A stretch of DNA of 64,000 bases. Source: Aquibacillus albus (GTDB taxonomy: Bacteria > Bacillota > Bacilli > Bacillales > Amphibacillaceae). The DNA lies in NCBI RefSeq assembly GCF_016908325.1, contig NZ_JAFBDR010000002.1, positions 248,001-312,000 of the forward strand. Direction: 5' to 3'. Of the stretch, positions 1 to 8,529 are shown in pieces. Under the pieces are notes generated by a model. It ran no database searches, was not told the origin of the DNA, and saw nothing but the letters and a program-made list of their open reading frames with translations. Each line of letters begins with the position of its first letter. Position 1 is the first letter of the stretch. Made by a program: the position numbers and the translations under genes.

Positions 1-174
1 AAACTTGCACTGGCTCTGGATGAGCTAGAAACGGATGATATAATCGAAACGATTAATGAAGTAAAAGTAGCAATTGACCCAAGAATTAAACCGAACACAG
101 AGGACCTTGTTGTTGATCTGAGTGGAGATAAACAAGGACTTTCCTTATTAGGAGATACCGGGAATTGCTGTTAA
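1..174 (+). CDS. 3' end of an unidentified protein (57 residues visible)
   Basis: Frame 1 is open from the first base to a TAA and reads as a soluble, acidic segment beginning KLALALDELETDD and ending LLGDTGNCC. The start lies outside the window. A terminator directly follows, which supports a genuine gene end. The C-terminal Cys-Cys pair suggests metal or thiol chemistry, but I do not recognise the family and assign no function. It is the only plus-strand gene before the minus-strand cassette that follows. Confidence 0.6.
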   Translation, partial: KLALALDELETDDIIETINEVKVAIDPRIKPNTEDLVVDLSGDKQGLSLLGDTGNCC

Positions 175-192
175 ATCTTTATAATATAAAAT

Positions 193-230
193 AAAAACCC
201 CCAAAGACTTTTTGTTTTTGGGGATTTTTA
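193..230. terminator. Bidirectional intrinsic terminator
   Basis: AAAAACCCC pairs with GGGGATTTTT around an A/T-rich loop, with runs of T on the plus side and matching A on the other side. It ends the partial upstream gene and can also stop minus-strand transcription from the membrane-protein cassette. Confidence 0.75.
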
Positions 231-237
231 TACGAAA

Positions 238-330
238 GGGGTCTGACCCCCGGAACAGCGATAAAACAAAAGACTGTCCTCCCACCGAGGACAAAATGAC
301 CGATTTGTCCACAGAAGGGGTCAGACCCCC
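238..330. repeat. REP-like element bounded by GGGGTCWGACCCC palindromes
   Basis: GGGGTCTGACCCC and GGGGTCAGACCCC bracket about 90 bp that also contains an inner pairing (GTCCT..AGGAC). The right part, from ACTGTCC to the second palindrome, is a diverged copy of the element beginning at 4175, in the same orientation. Such GGGGTCAGACCCC elements are scattered in Bacillaceae genomes as non-coding palindromic repeats. The only open frame over it is a shadow. Confidence 0.7.
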
Positions 331-332
331 CA

Positions 333-725
333 TTAATCCTGCATCTTTAATCCTCTGTTATAGCCGATTCCTGCCATTAGTATGACTAGGCCTAAAATTA
401 TAAATAGTAATACGAATAGTTTTACTATCAGGACAATTGGGCTTAGGTTAATTATGGCTAGCAATTCAAACTGAAAGTATGCCGCTAGAAGGAAAAGGAT
501 TGACGCTGATGAGTAAAAAATGGTTAATCTAGTATCGAATTTAGTTATCTGGTAAATAGCAATAGGTAAGCCCATAAAAAATAGTGCAAATGAAATAGTA
601 TTTACCAACCATTCATGATATGGAAAAGATAGACCTAAATAAGCTGGGCTAAATCTTATTAAAAATCCAATTACAATAAAGGATAATGCCACATAAGACT
701 GTAACGATTCTATTTCTGGTTTCAT
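333..725 (-). CDS. Small four-helix membrane protein, unknown function
   Basis: 130 residues with four predicted membrane segments (about residues 12-29, 39-58, 68-88 and 95-122) and almost no soluble loop. The start ATG is 3 nt after the stop of the upstream gene, so translation is probably coupled. It is the last gene of a three-gene minus-strand operon with the 465-residue membrane protein and the beta-helix protein. I do not recognise a family. Confidence 0.7.
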   Translation of the reverse strand: MKPEIESLQSYVALSFIVIGFLIRFSPAYLGLSFPYHEWLVNTISFALFFMGLPIAIYQITKFDTRLTIFYSSASILFLLAAYFQFELLAIINLSPIVLIVKLFVLLFIILGLVILMAGIGYNRGLKMQD

Positions 726-728
726 GGA

Positions 729-2126
729 TTAACCGCCCTTTCCCCTTACGATCGAATGAAAGACAAATCTCAAATGACGTAGAATAGATTTGTATAAAAA
801 CGATAGTTTATTTACATAGGTAACAAAGATCGTATAAAGAAATTTTCCCTCATACAAACTCGGATGTACCCATTGAATAAGTCCATTTTCGTTATAAATC
901 AATTTGGGTGGATCCTCGCCGTTATAAGAAATTTGCACCACTTGCTCAGCGTCATCTGTCAAGATTTCATAATACCACCCTACCTTTGAATCACTTCCAA
1001 GATTGACCACCTTACCCGTTATTGTTTCTCCGCCCAAGGTGTCTATTTTACAATAATCATGATGCTTTAATTTCAAGTTGTAGTCCAAATGCTCCCCCAC
1101 AGTGCTTGTGGAAGAAGAAATAGCTATTTCTTGTATATCCTTTAACTTTTTAGCTCTATCTATCATCACTCCATCCTCATATGGAAATGATTCTGTACTG
1201 CTCCAATCTTCATTGACATAATTTACTTTAATCGTTCTACTTTTATCAATTTTTAACGTGAATTCCAAGCTTTTCTCATCCATTAAATCATCTAATAAGT
1301 CGTTTTCTTCATTGTAGCTATGATGTGCCAATACCGTACTATACATGATTGGCTCACCGGTCAACTGTATTTTTTCTAATTTTTCTTGTTTAATCTTTAC
1401 TTTAGGTAAAGGATTGTCATCATTTAAAACGATCTCTTCATTGAACGCACTCTCAACAGGAGGATTGAACTCAACGTTAAAGCCATACATTGGTTTAGGA
1501 AATTTTGCAAAAAATGTATAGGATACGGTATTTGTCCCTTCCTGCTTCGATTTCACAATATGTATTTGCATCATCATAGCCGCTAATAGAAGCATATCAA
1601 GATTCATCGCTTTATTTTTACAATTAAGCAGCTCATGATAACTTGGTAACTTACTAATTTGCGGTATATTTTTCAATTTAGTTAAAATCCAAATAAACGT
1701 TAGCATGATGAGAATAACAAGGACCGTACTTGCTAAAATATAATAGAATTCCGTACTATCTTTATTCGTAACAAAGTACAAAGAAGTCAGCCAGATAATA
1801 CAAACTGCCCAGATGATTATTTTCGAGATTTGAATAATTTTACTAGTAAAATCTCTACCACCCGACATGATATTTTTATAAATAAAAAGATGATAGTTTA
1901 TTTCTTCTCTTATTTCTTTCTGTTTAGCTAAATTGGTACGAAACTCCATGTGTTTATGTGGATATTTCATCAATTCCCAAATCGTTTCCCTTGCTTTTTC
2001 CACATTATGCTGACTATTTAAGGATACAAAAATAGCAATGAGCCCAAGTAAAGTTAATATACCTGACGTCAATCCAAATACAATACTAATATGTTCTGAA
2101 AGCGTAATTTTCCAATGTTCATTCAT
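729..2126 (-). CDS. Membrane-anchored protein with large soluble domain, unknown function
   Basis: 465 residues. One membrane segment lies near residues 15-38 and two more near 98-150, leaving a long hydrophilic C-terminal domain (about 170-450) rich in charged beta-type sequence. This includes repeated references to tyrosine and acidic residues but no catalytic motif I can name. A hydrophobic stretch near the end may be amphipathic. The start is 15 nt downstream of the beta-helix gene with a GGTGAAAAT ribosome site, and the small membrane protein follows after 3 nt. The trio looks like one functional unit, perhaps a membrane complex displaying or sensing through the beta-helix protein. That is inference only. 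Confidence 0.7.
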   Translation of the reverse strand: MNEHWKITLSEHISIVFGLTSGILTLLGLIAIFVSLNSQHNVEKARETIWELMKYPHKHMEFRTNLAKQKEIREEINYHLFIYKNIMSGGRDFTSKIIQISKIIIWAVCIIWLTSLYFVTNKDSTEFYYILASTVLVILIMLTFIWILTKLKNIPQISKLPSYHELLNCKNKAMNLDMLLLAAMMMQIHIVKSKQEGTNTVSYTFFAKFPKPMYGFNVEFNPPVESAFNEEIVLNDDNPLPKVKIKQEKLEKIQLTGEPIMYSTVLAHHSYNEENDLLDDLMDEKSLEFTLKIDKSRTIKVNYVNEDWSSTESFPYEDGVMIDRAKKLKDIQEIAISSSTSTVGEHLDYNLKLKHHDYCKIDTLGGETITGKVVNLGSDSKVGWYYEILTDDAEQVVQISYNGEDPPKLIYNENGLIQWVHPSLYEGKFLYTIFVTYVNKLSFLYKSILRHLRFVFHSIVRGKGG

Positions 2127-2141
2127 ATTTTCACCATATTT

Positions 2142-3911
2142 TTAGTTTTTTTGATACTGCATCGTTACTAATTCATAGTCGCCATTTAAAATTTCTGGAT
2201 TACTATTACTATTAATACCTATCTCTCCTCGTTCGTGTTCCTCTATTTCACAAAAATTGATAGTTGGGGATGAGTCGATTAAAAAGATGCCCACTTTTCC
2301 TTTCGTAATATGTAAGTCTTTTAACTGCATATGATCACTTGTTTTCACCATGATTTGGGCTTCAACCTTGTTATGACCATAAATAGAACAGTTCTCCATC
2401 TTTCCTTTACAATGATTCCGAATAAATATTCCCACACTGCCCCCATTATAAATGGTTGAATCTTTCATCGTTATTTTTACATGTTCATCTAAGAATAATT
2501 GTGGATAGGATTCATTTTCAAAAAATTGACAATGCTGAATCACACCTATACTCTTTTTCCTCAAGATCATTCCTACTTTCTTTCCATTACGTACTACGGA
2601 ATGATCCATCATGACCGTTCCGTGAATAGCGTTAATTTGAGGCTCAGCATGGTTGTAAATTTCACTATCCATGATTTCTATATATGACTGCTTGATAGAA
2701 ACCGCACCTAGACCATCATAAATTTTCGTATGAGCCAATTGTAACGAACTATTCGCAATCACAACTTGATGGTAATATCGATGTCCGCTAATGATACAAT
2801 CTCTTATTTCACCTTTACTGTTTTCTCCCAATTGTATACCGCGCCCTTGACCATCCATGATTCTCGTTTTCCATGCAAGCATTTCTGAACCATTCTTTAG
2901 TAGCAATTGAGTAAGTTGATGGTTATATACTTCACTTTCAATAAGCTCTAACTTGGAGTCATCCACAAAAAATGCCCCATGACCATCATAGATTTTACTA
3001 TTCTTAACAGTTAGAACACTTTTATCTCGTAGACTGATGTGGGTATAATCCATGTGCCCGTGTACGGAGCAATTCTCGATTGTTCCTTTACTTTCTTCTA
3101 TTAATTGAATGCCATTACCATTACCATCCTTAAGTTTTGTTTTTGATAACGACATTTCCGAACGGTTTATCAGCTTTACATGCGGAATTTCATGTTTAGC
3201 TAATTCACTTCCTTCAACCTCGATCGTTGAACTTCCTACATAGATTCCTTCGTAACCATCATAAACTTTACTATTCTTTAATTCGAGAGAACTGCCTTCC
3301 TCTATACTAATCTGTGAAAATTCATCATGCCCATGAATCAAACAGTCTTCCATGGTTAATTGACCCTTTTCAATTACTCTTAAGCCATTCCCTTTCCCAC
3401 TATGAATCTTACTTTGTCTAACTACAGCAGATCCTCCGGAAATAAAAATTTGTGGATCTAAGTGCTGGGAAAAGGTACTTTGCTCAATCTCTACGAAACC
3501 CTTACTGTATATGCCACAATTATTTTCGGATATCCTACACTTTGACACTTTCAACGTTCCACCTTGTGAAACATAGATACCTCGATCTTTTATATGCTCA
3601 ATCACACTATCTTCCAATTCTAGCGATCCATTCAAAATTTCAATTCCATTATGGTAGCCCTCTAGGTGATGGAGCGTAATTCCATTCATTTTTACTTTTG
3701 CCCCATTTTTAATAACAATCGGCGATTTAATAAACACATGCTGCTTGTTACCTGTCAACTCTATTGATTTCTCAATCACAAGTGCACGATCCTCTTCGTA
3801 TGTACCCTTTCTAATAACAATTGTGTCCCCATCCATAGCAGACAAAATGGATCTTTTAATTGATTTATTCAATGAAAAAAAACGGTTAGAAACCTTCGTT
3901 ACTTTTCCCAT
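2142..3911 (-). CDS. Cytoplasmic right-handed parallel beta-helix protein with tandem 91-residue modules
   Basis: 589 residues without a signal peptide. After an N-terminal cap (GDTIVIRKGTYEE near residue 28, typical of pectate-lyase-fold proteins) the chain is a ladder of about 23-residue coils (NSKIYDGHGAFFV-like). Coils group into 91-residue supermodules starting near residues 192, 283 and 374, each opening with a GH motif (IHGHDEF, VHGHMDY, ISGHRYY). A fourth, degenerate one starts near 463. No catalytic residues of pectate lyases are evident, so a binding or scaffold role (NosD/CASH-type fold) is more likely than lyase activity. It is the first gene of the operon with two membrane proteins. 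The ribosome site AGAAGGA precedes the ATG. Confidence 0.8.
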   Translation of the reverse strand: MGKVTKVSNRFFSLNKSIKRSILSAMDGDTIVIRKGTYEEDRALVIEKSIELTGNKQHVFIKSPIVIKNGAKVKMNGITLHHLEGYHNGIEILNGSLELEDSVIEHIKDRGIYVSQGGTLKVSKCRISENNCGIYSKGFVEIEQSTFSQHLDPQIFISGGSAVVRQSKIHSGKGNGLRVIEKGQLTMEDCLIHGHDEFSQISIEEGSSLELKNSKVYDGYEGIYVGSSTIEVEGSELAKHEIPHVKLINRSEMSLSKTKLKDGNGNGIQLIEESKGTIENCSVHGHMDYTHISLRDKSVLTVKNSKIYDGHGAFFVDDSKLELIESEVYNHQLTQLLLKNGSEMLAWKTRIMDGQGRGIQLGENSKGEIRDCIISGHRYYHQVVIANSSLQLAHTKIYDGLGAVSIKQSYIEIMDSEIYNHAEPQINAIHGTVMMDHSVVRNGKKVGMILRKKSIGVIQHCQFFENESYPQLFLDEHVKITMKDSTIYNGGSVGIFIRNHCKGKMENCSIYGHNKVEAQIMVKTSDHMQLKDLHITKGKVGIFLIDSSPTINFCEIEEHERGEIGINSNSNPEILNGDYELVTMQYQKN

Positions 3912-4313
3912 AAAACTTTTCCTTCTTTCTTGAGAGACTATAATAGGCGGAATTTGACTGATACACTACTTGTACTCAAATGGAAATTAAACCTTAACCC
4001 AAACCGAATGAAAAACTTCATTTTTGATAATCTTATAATTTAATATTTAGTAAGGTTTCATGCCCTATTATACAAAATTATCATCCTATTTTGCAGCCAA
4101 GCCTAATGAATCAAAGGGATTTATAGATGGATCTTTAAGACAAAGAAAAGAAAAATACCTACACCCTCCGACAAACTGTCCACCCCACACGGACAAATGT
4201 CCACGGAGGGGGTCAGACCCCTTTATAAAAAATTTACATAAATTGTAACTGTATTACACTAATTTCGACTAATAAACTGAAACGATATTTTACTAATAAA
4301 GGTGGGATAGTAA
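3912..4313. other. Intergenic region with divergent promoters and a repeat
   Basis: No convincing gene. It separates the minus-strand cassette from the plus-strand lipoprotein and must hold promoters for both. The central part carries the REP-like element described separately; the rest is A/T-rich. A 62-residue open frame across it is mostly repeat-derived and lacks a ribosome site. Confidence 0.6.
4175..4221. repeat. REP-like element, second copy
   Basis: Begins ACTGTCCACCCC, contains GGACAAATGTCC and ends with the palindrome GGGGTCAGACCCC. It matches the right part of the element ending at 330 apart from a short internal deletion, and has the same orientation. The two copies therefore flank the three-gene cassette as imperfect direct repeats. 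Confidence 0.7.
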
Positions 4314-5009
4314 GTGAAGAAAATGACACATCGAATGATATTGACATCGTTACTTTCCTGTTTATTCATCTTAGTTGGTTGCAGTTCACAACAAGCGTCT
4401 AAAGAAATTAATGGGCAACCAACACCATCCGCGGAGCAGAGTGAAAATAATGAAGATAAAGTAGACAATCCAGATGCTCCATCAGATGACACAACAACTC
4501 CAGAGGAAAAAGAAGAACCTAATGACGAAGCGAACACTCCTTTACCTGATACTATTGAAATAACATTAGCTGGTGAATTAGAGCTAGAGACTCACACGGC
4601 ACATCTCCAACAGAGTGAATTAGGATATTTCCTTTACACACTAGAGGGGTACCGATTGGAACAGGAAGAACAGGGAAAAGACATTCTAATTGCACCATTT
4701 AATGAAGAAATTTTCATGAGAATTCAACCGTTAGGAAATAATGTAAGCGCAGAAGAAAAGAAAGCATCCATTACTGAAAAAGCAGAGGGAAATCTAACAG
4801 AAGCTGAATCGATCGATGAGAGCAACACAGCATACACACTTATTGAAGAAATTCCGTCGGATACAGGTACATTAACCTTACTACACGTTGGAAAAGAAGT
4901 GGATAATCAACTATTTGCGTTTACCATCCACATTCCAGTAATTGAAGCGATTGAGGCTGCTGAACCTGCATTCTTAGCGATGATGGAGACTGTAGAAACA
5001 CAAAAATAA
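4314..5009 (+). CDS. Secreted lipoprotein, unknown function
   Basis: 231 residues starting at GTG, 7 nt after AAAGGTGGG. An N-terminal signal peptide ends in a lipobox (LVGC, Cys at about residue 23). A low-complexity Glu/Asp/Asn/Pro/Thr-rich linker (about 30-80) follows, then a compact C-terminal domain (about 85-231) of alternating beta-like and helical sequence. The linker pattern is typical of Bacillaceae surface lipoproteins that hold a domain away from the membrane. A terminator lies downstream, so it is probably monocistronic. I recognise no enzymatic motif. Confidence 0.8.
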   Translation: MKKMTHRMILTSLLSCLFILVGCSSQQASKEINGQPTPSAEQSENNEDKVDNPDAPSDDTTTPEEKEEPNDEANTPLPDTIEITLAGELELETHTAHLQQSELGYFLYTLEGYRLEQEEQGKDILIAPFNEEIFMRIQPLGNNVSAEEKKASITEKAEGNLTEAESIDESNTAYTLIEEIPSDTGTLTLLHVGKEVDNQLFAFTIHIPVIEAIEAAEPAFLAMMETVETQK

Positions 5010-5012
5010 AAT

Positions 5013-5040
5013 GGGACAAGGGGACAGGTCAGGACCACTG
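5013..5040. repeat. REP-like GGGACAAGGGGACAGG element (partial)
   Basis: The 16-mer GGGACAAGGGGACAGG is identical to the start of the complete palindromic element at 6001. Here it directly follows the lipoprotein stop and the 3' arm has diverged to GTCAGGACCAC. Confidence 0.55.
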
Positions 5041-5074
5041 ATAAACGCATCCTAAAATTTGACAAAAAAGAAAA

Positions 5075-5120
5075 AAAGAGAAGCTAATGCCCTACTATAT
5101 GAGGTTATTAGCTTCTTTTT
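5075..5120 (+). terminator. Intrinsic terminator of the lipoprotein gene
   Basis: GAGAAGCTAAT pairs with ATTAGCTTC, followed by TTTTT. A 74-residue open frame that runs through this hairpin is therefore unlikely to be a gene. Confidence 0.7.
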
Positions 5121-5536
5121 AGTTCATGTATATTCAATGGAATCTTGTTACTTTATCAATAGCTTCAACCTTGCCCACCGACTTTACAATCGCACTGGAC
5201 CATGGACAAGAGAGACAAGTTTAAAATTTCGGGTGGGACCAGCCCAAAAACAAGAAGGAATTTACCTCTTTATGTTGAAATAAATATGCTAGTAGTTATA
5301 AAGTATTAGTAATTTACTCTGAGATTTCCATACGGTTACTCTCTTCATAATACTATTTAGCATCTATACCATAAGACCGTTTAAATACCTGTTAGGGGTT
5401 GTTCCACTGGATAGACCTGCTTTATTTTTATGTTTTTTATTTGATGATAAAAAATAAAAGCGCTTTCATTAATTTTACAAAAGTGTATGGGAAAAACATT
5501 TTAAAAATAGCCAATGTGCTGGGAGGGGAGTGTTTT
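5121..5536. other. Intergenic stretch without a recognisable gene
   Basis: Contains a weak remnant of the AAATTTCGGGTGG repeat type near 5226-5246 and otherwise A/T-rich sequence. The open frame that runs into the next gene from 5399 lacks a ribosome site before residue 47, so the upstream part is treated as non-coding leader and promoter. Confidence 0.5.
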
Positions 5537-6001
5537 ATGTCGATGGAATTTTTTATTGAATTATCGGTCTGGATTTTTGCTTTTATTTTGCTGGTGGGGC
5601 TCATACCTAGAGACAGCGTCCACTTCGCGTGTTTGAGTTTTTTAATTATGCTAGTACCTGCATCAGTTTTGGGTATACTCGTCGTTCAATACAACTTAAT
5701 TGAATACCCGATCCGCTTCTTTTCTGATGCAACAAAAACAAGTTTTACATTTGAGTTTTTCGCATTGCCTGTTATTAGTGCTATCTTTAATGTTCATTAT
5801 CCTTCAACTAGATCGCTTTTCATTAAACTCATCTATTCCATTTCTTTTCCCACGGTTTTAACCATTTTAGAAGTTTTGTTGGAGAACCATACAAAACTAA
5901 TCCGTTATATACACTGGGAATGGTATTATACGTGGATCAGTTTATTATTCGTACTCTATATATCCTATAGAAGTACCAAACTATTCTTTAAAACTTTATA
6001 G
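5537..6001 (+). CDS. CBO0543-type integral membrane protein
   Basis: 154 residues from an ATG preceded by GGAGGGGAG at ideal spacing. A longer upstream frame has no ribosome site. About five membrane segments are evident (near residues 5-22, 28-48, 60-78, 90-110 and 125-145). The pattern EFFALPVISAIFNVHYP and the late HWEWYYTW motif match my memory of the CBO0543 family, common in spore-forming Firmicutes and of unknown function. The stop codon overlaps the first base of the repeat at 6001. Confidence 0.75.
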   Translation: MSMEFFIELSVWIFAFILLVGLIPRDSVHFACLSFLIMLVPASVLGILVVQYNLIEYPIRFFSDATKTSFTFEFFALPVISAIFNVHYPSTRSLFIKLIYSISFPTVLTILEVLLENHTKLIRYIHWEWYYTWISLLFVLYISYRSTKLFFKTL

Positions 6002-6027
6002 GGACAAGGGGACAGGCTCCTTGTCCC
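6001..6027. repeat. REP-like palindrome GGGACAAGG...CCTTGTCCC
   Basis: GGGACAAGG and CCTTGTCCC form a perfect 9-bp inverted repeat around GGACAGGCT. It begins at the stop codon of the CBO0543-type gene. The first 16 bases recur at 5013. Confidence 0.65.
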
Positions 6028-6060
6028 ACCATCATTCACTTCCGACAAAATCCGCCGAAA

Positions 6061-6081
6061 TTTCGGGTGGTCACTGTGACC
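6061..6081. repeat. REP-like palindrome GGTCACTGTGACC overlapping a stop codon
   Basis: TTTCGGGTGGTCACTGTGACC contains the perfect palindrome GGTCACTGTGACC. Related CTGTGACC elements occur at 18457, 25281, 46071 and 47471. The last codons and the TGA stop of the minus-strand amidase gene are inside it. Confidence 0.65.
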
Positions 6082-6910
6082 AATATAAATCCGTTCTACG
6101 GTCTTGTAAAATATTATTCAACTGCCCTTTTGTTTTTTCCGTTCGGGCCTCAGAGAGATTAATCGTTGCCGAGATTAACTTTTCTTCATGCATATCTGCC
6201 GGACCAGTCACTGGCCAGCCATGTATATCAACGATCGTACTGCCACCAATAAACGGTTGATTCCTCTCAACGCCGACACGATCGGCACAAGCAATAAATA
6301 AACTATTACAATGAGCATTTGCCATAGCAATATGGACAGCCATAAGCGTTTCATCTTCTGGTTGATTTTTTTCTGGAACCCAATTCGTCGGTATACAAAT
6401 AAGATCCACACCTTGGGATGCATAATATCGGTAAACTTCAGGAAACCACATATCATAGCAAATTAAGATACCAATCTTACCTTCATCGATTTCGAAAATG
6501 GGCAATCCTAGATTACCCGGTTCAAAAAATAGCTTCTCTTCATTCCACAAATGATTTTTCCGATATGTTCCAATATAGCCATCCGGACCAATGAAAACTG
6601 CAGCATTATAAAGACTGTTCCCATCTTTTTCAGCAATCCCTGCTACAATGTAAACGCCATATACTTTAGCCGCATGACACCATGCTTGGACCGTTTTTCC
6701 TTCTGGGATAACTTCAGATAACGCAATAGCTTCTTTTTTTGTATGAAACACGTACCCAGTATTGCATAATTCAGGCAAGACGATTAATTTAGCTCCTTGT
6801 TCAGAAGCCTGTTTAATCCATTCTAATGATTGCTCAACATTGGATTCCACGGCCCCAAAAACAGGCTTCATTTGCACGCATGCAACCTGGATCACACTTC
6901 CTTTTTCCAT
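6071..6910 (-). CDS. Carbon-nitrogen hydrolase (nitrilase superfamily amidase)
   Basis: 279 residues, the usual size for this superfamily. The Glu-Lys-Cys triad is visible: Glu in VLPELCNTGY (about residue 47), Lys in YRKNHLW (about 118) and Cys in ILICYDMWFPE (about 152). The fold hydrolyses amide C-N bonds (N-carbamoylputrescine, omega-amides or aliphatic amides); the substrate here cannot be read from sequence. GGGAGG precedes the ATG. It lies 35 nt after the response-regulator gene and is probably the last gene of the ABC-importer operon, suggesting it acts on the imported compound. The final residues and stop are encoded by a repeat palindrome, so the C-terminus may have been altered. 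Confidence 0.88.
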   Translation of the reverse strand: MEKGSVIQVACVQMKPVFGAVESNVEQSLEWIKQASEQGAKLIVLPELCNTGYVFHTKKEAIALSEVIPEGKTVQAWCHAAKVYGVYIVAGIAEKDGNSLYNAAVFIGPDGYIGTYRKNHLWNEEKLFFEPGNLGLPIFEIDEGKIGILICYDMWFPEVYRYYASQGVDLICIPTNWVPEKNQPEDETLMAVHIAMANAHCNSLFIACADRVGVERNQPFIGGSTIVDIHGWPVTGPADMHEEKLISATINLSEARTEKTKGQLNNILQDRRTDLYWSQ

Positions 6911-6945
6911 GCGAGAATTACCTCCCTTTACAGTAAACCACTACC

Positions 6946-8529
6946 CTAGCTCGACAAAGAAGTACTTCGATACTCATTAGGTGATTTACCAACTCTCTTC
7001 TTAAATACTTTGCTAAAATATTTTTCATTTTGATAACCGACGTTATAGGCAACTTCATAAATCTTTAGGTGCGGATTTACTAACAGCTCCCTAGCCTTTT
7101 CAATTCGAATTTTAGTCACATAATCGGTAATGGTCTCACCGAATTCTTCTTTGAATTTTCTAGATATATATTCTCGACTCAAAAAGAAACGATCTGCAAT
7201 TTCTTGTAGTGTAACTTCATGATCATAATTTTGTCTTAAATAGTCTTCAATTTTTTGAATACTGCTTTTTTCCGTCTTAAATTTCGCATCGTGTAAACAC
7301 TGAATTAAATCGTAAAACTCTTTTCTCTTTTCTTGTTTGAATTTTTCGAAATTAAAGTTTCCATTGCTATCCCAAAATTTTACTCCTTTGTATAATAAAA
7401 GAGCTTCATTTATCTCGTATTCCTTCAGCCAATTTTTCGTTAATAATTCAAATTGTTCCTCCCAAACCTTTAATTGTTCAAGAGACAGATTATGGGAAGA
7501 TTCAAGCGCACTAAAGATTCCATCTAATACGTTATCGATCTGCTCTAAGCTCCCACTTTGCAAAGCCCACTTTATGTCCTTAGAAAAATCTAATATATGA
7601 AGAACTGGACGAGTATCTATCTCTGAGATTGTCAGTCTGTTCGGTTTATTATTTTGTTCCATCAAGTTTCTTTTTAGTAAGTAAGTTAGTGCAGATTGAT
7701 AAGCATCTACTAGTTTCTTATTTTCCCCACCTATTGCAATCGTACTATGCATATGAGTAAACTCAAAGATCTCCCGTTCCAGTTGATTCATGTACGCCTC
7801 TACCTTACTACTATTGCAAAATACTAGAATAATCTCATCATCTTTATTGATATTTCGAAAGCAGATACCATCTTTATTCTTGCTAATCACTTTCTTGCAA
7901 AAATCTAGTAAAGTAGAAAATGTTTGTTCCATGTCACCAATAACCTTTGTTTCGATCATCGCACGAATAGAAAGTATTGCTACTCTATAAGGTGAGTGGT
8001 TTAGATTAATAGCAAATTCATCTTTTATTTTCGTTACCACACTTGGAGAGATGTTCGCTTGATGAATAGTTCCTGATAATAGGTGATCCCAATAAAACGG
8101 CTTTACTTCCGTTAGTTCTTGTTTATACTCTAATACAGATTTCCGATTAATTTCTTCCTCGTTCCACTCTTGTATAGCCCGTTCCAAAGTATTATTTAAT
8201 ATCTCAGGATCTATTGGTTTTAAAATATAATCATAACTTCCATAAAAAATAGCATTACGCATATAATGAAAATCCGCATGACCACTTATAACAATTGTTT
8301 TACTTGTTATAGCCTTAGCATCCAGCCACTTGAACAGATCGATGCCATCAACTATCGGCATGTCCATATCTGTAAAAATGATCTCAGGCTGCTCTGTTAC
8401 TATAATATCTTTTGCCTCTTCGCCATCCTGTGCCTCAAAAACATCCTCTATACCATGTCGTTCCCATTTTGCTAAGAGCATGATACTTTCTCTTACATGT
8501 TTTTCATCATCAATAATGATTACTTTCAT
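6946..8529 (-). CDS. YesN-type response regulator (receiver + AraC DNA-binding domain)
   Basis: 527 residues. The N-terminal receiver domain has the acidic pocket DDE (about 7-9), phospho-acceptor Asp in FTDMDMP (about 54) and Lys in YILKPID (about 105). The middle region (about 150-410) is of the kind found in YesN-type regulators. The C-terminus holds two helix-turn-helix motifs of the AraC family (VTLQEIADRFFLSREYISR and IYEVAYNVGYQNEKYFSK). The chosen ATG lies 9 nt after CGGAGG; an ATG three codons earlier abuts the ribosome site. It overlaps the kinase gene by 20 nt. It probably activates the adjacent ABC-importer operon. Confidence 0.92.
   Translation of the reverse strand: MKVIIIDDEKHVRESIMLLAKWERHGIEDVFEAQDGEEAKDIIVTEQPEIIFTDMDMPIVDGIDLFKWLDAKAITSKTIVISGHADFHYMRNAIFYGSYDYILKPIDPEILNNTLERAIQEWNEEEINRKSVLEYKQELTEVKPFYWDHLLSGTIHQANISPSVVTKIKDEFAINLNHSPYRVAILSIRAMIETKVIGDMEQTFSTLLDFCKKVISKNKDGICFRNINKDDEIILVFCNSSKVEAYMNQLEREIFEFTHMHSTIAIGGENKKLVDAYQSALTYLLKRNLMEQNNKPNRLTISEIDTRPVLHILDFSKDIKWALQSGSLEQIDNVLDGIFSALESSHNLSLEQLKVWEEQFELLTKNWLKEYEINEALLLYKGVKFWDSNGNFNFEKFKQEKRKEFYDLIQCLHDAKFKTEKSSIQKIEDYLRQNYDHEVTLQEIADRFFLSREYISRKFKEEFGETITDYVTKIRIEKARELLVNPHLKIYEVAYNVGYQNEKYFSKVFKKRVGKSPNEYRSTSLSS

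Noticed and set aside
4060-4248. 62-residue plus-strand frame before the lipoprotein gene
   Set aside because: Largely composed of the REP-like element at 4175; no ribosome site.
5059-5283. 74-residue plus-strand frame after the lipoprotein gene
   Set aside because: It runs through the lipoprotein's terminator hairpin, starts at a TTG without a ribosome site, and its sequence is not protein-like.
5399-5536. N-terminal extension of the CBO0543-type protein
   Set aside because: No ribosome site at the upstream start, while the internal ATG at 5537 has GGAGGGGAG at ideal spacing and fits the family's usual length.
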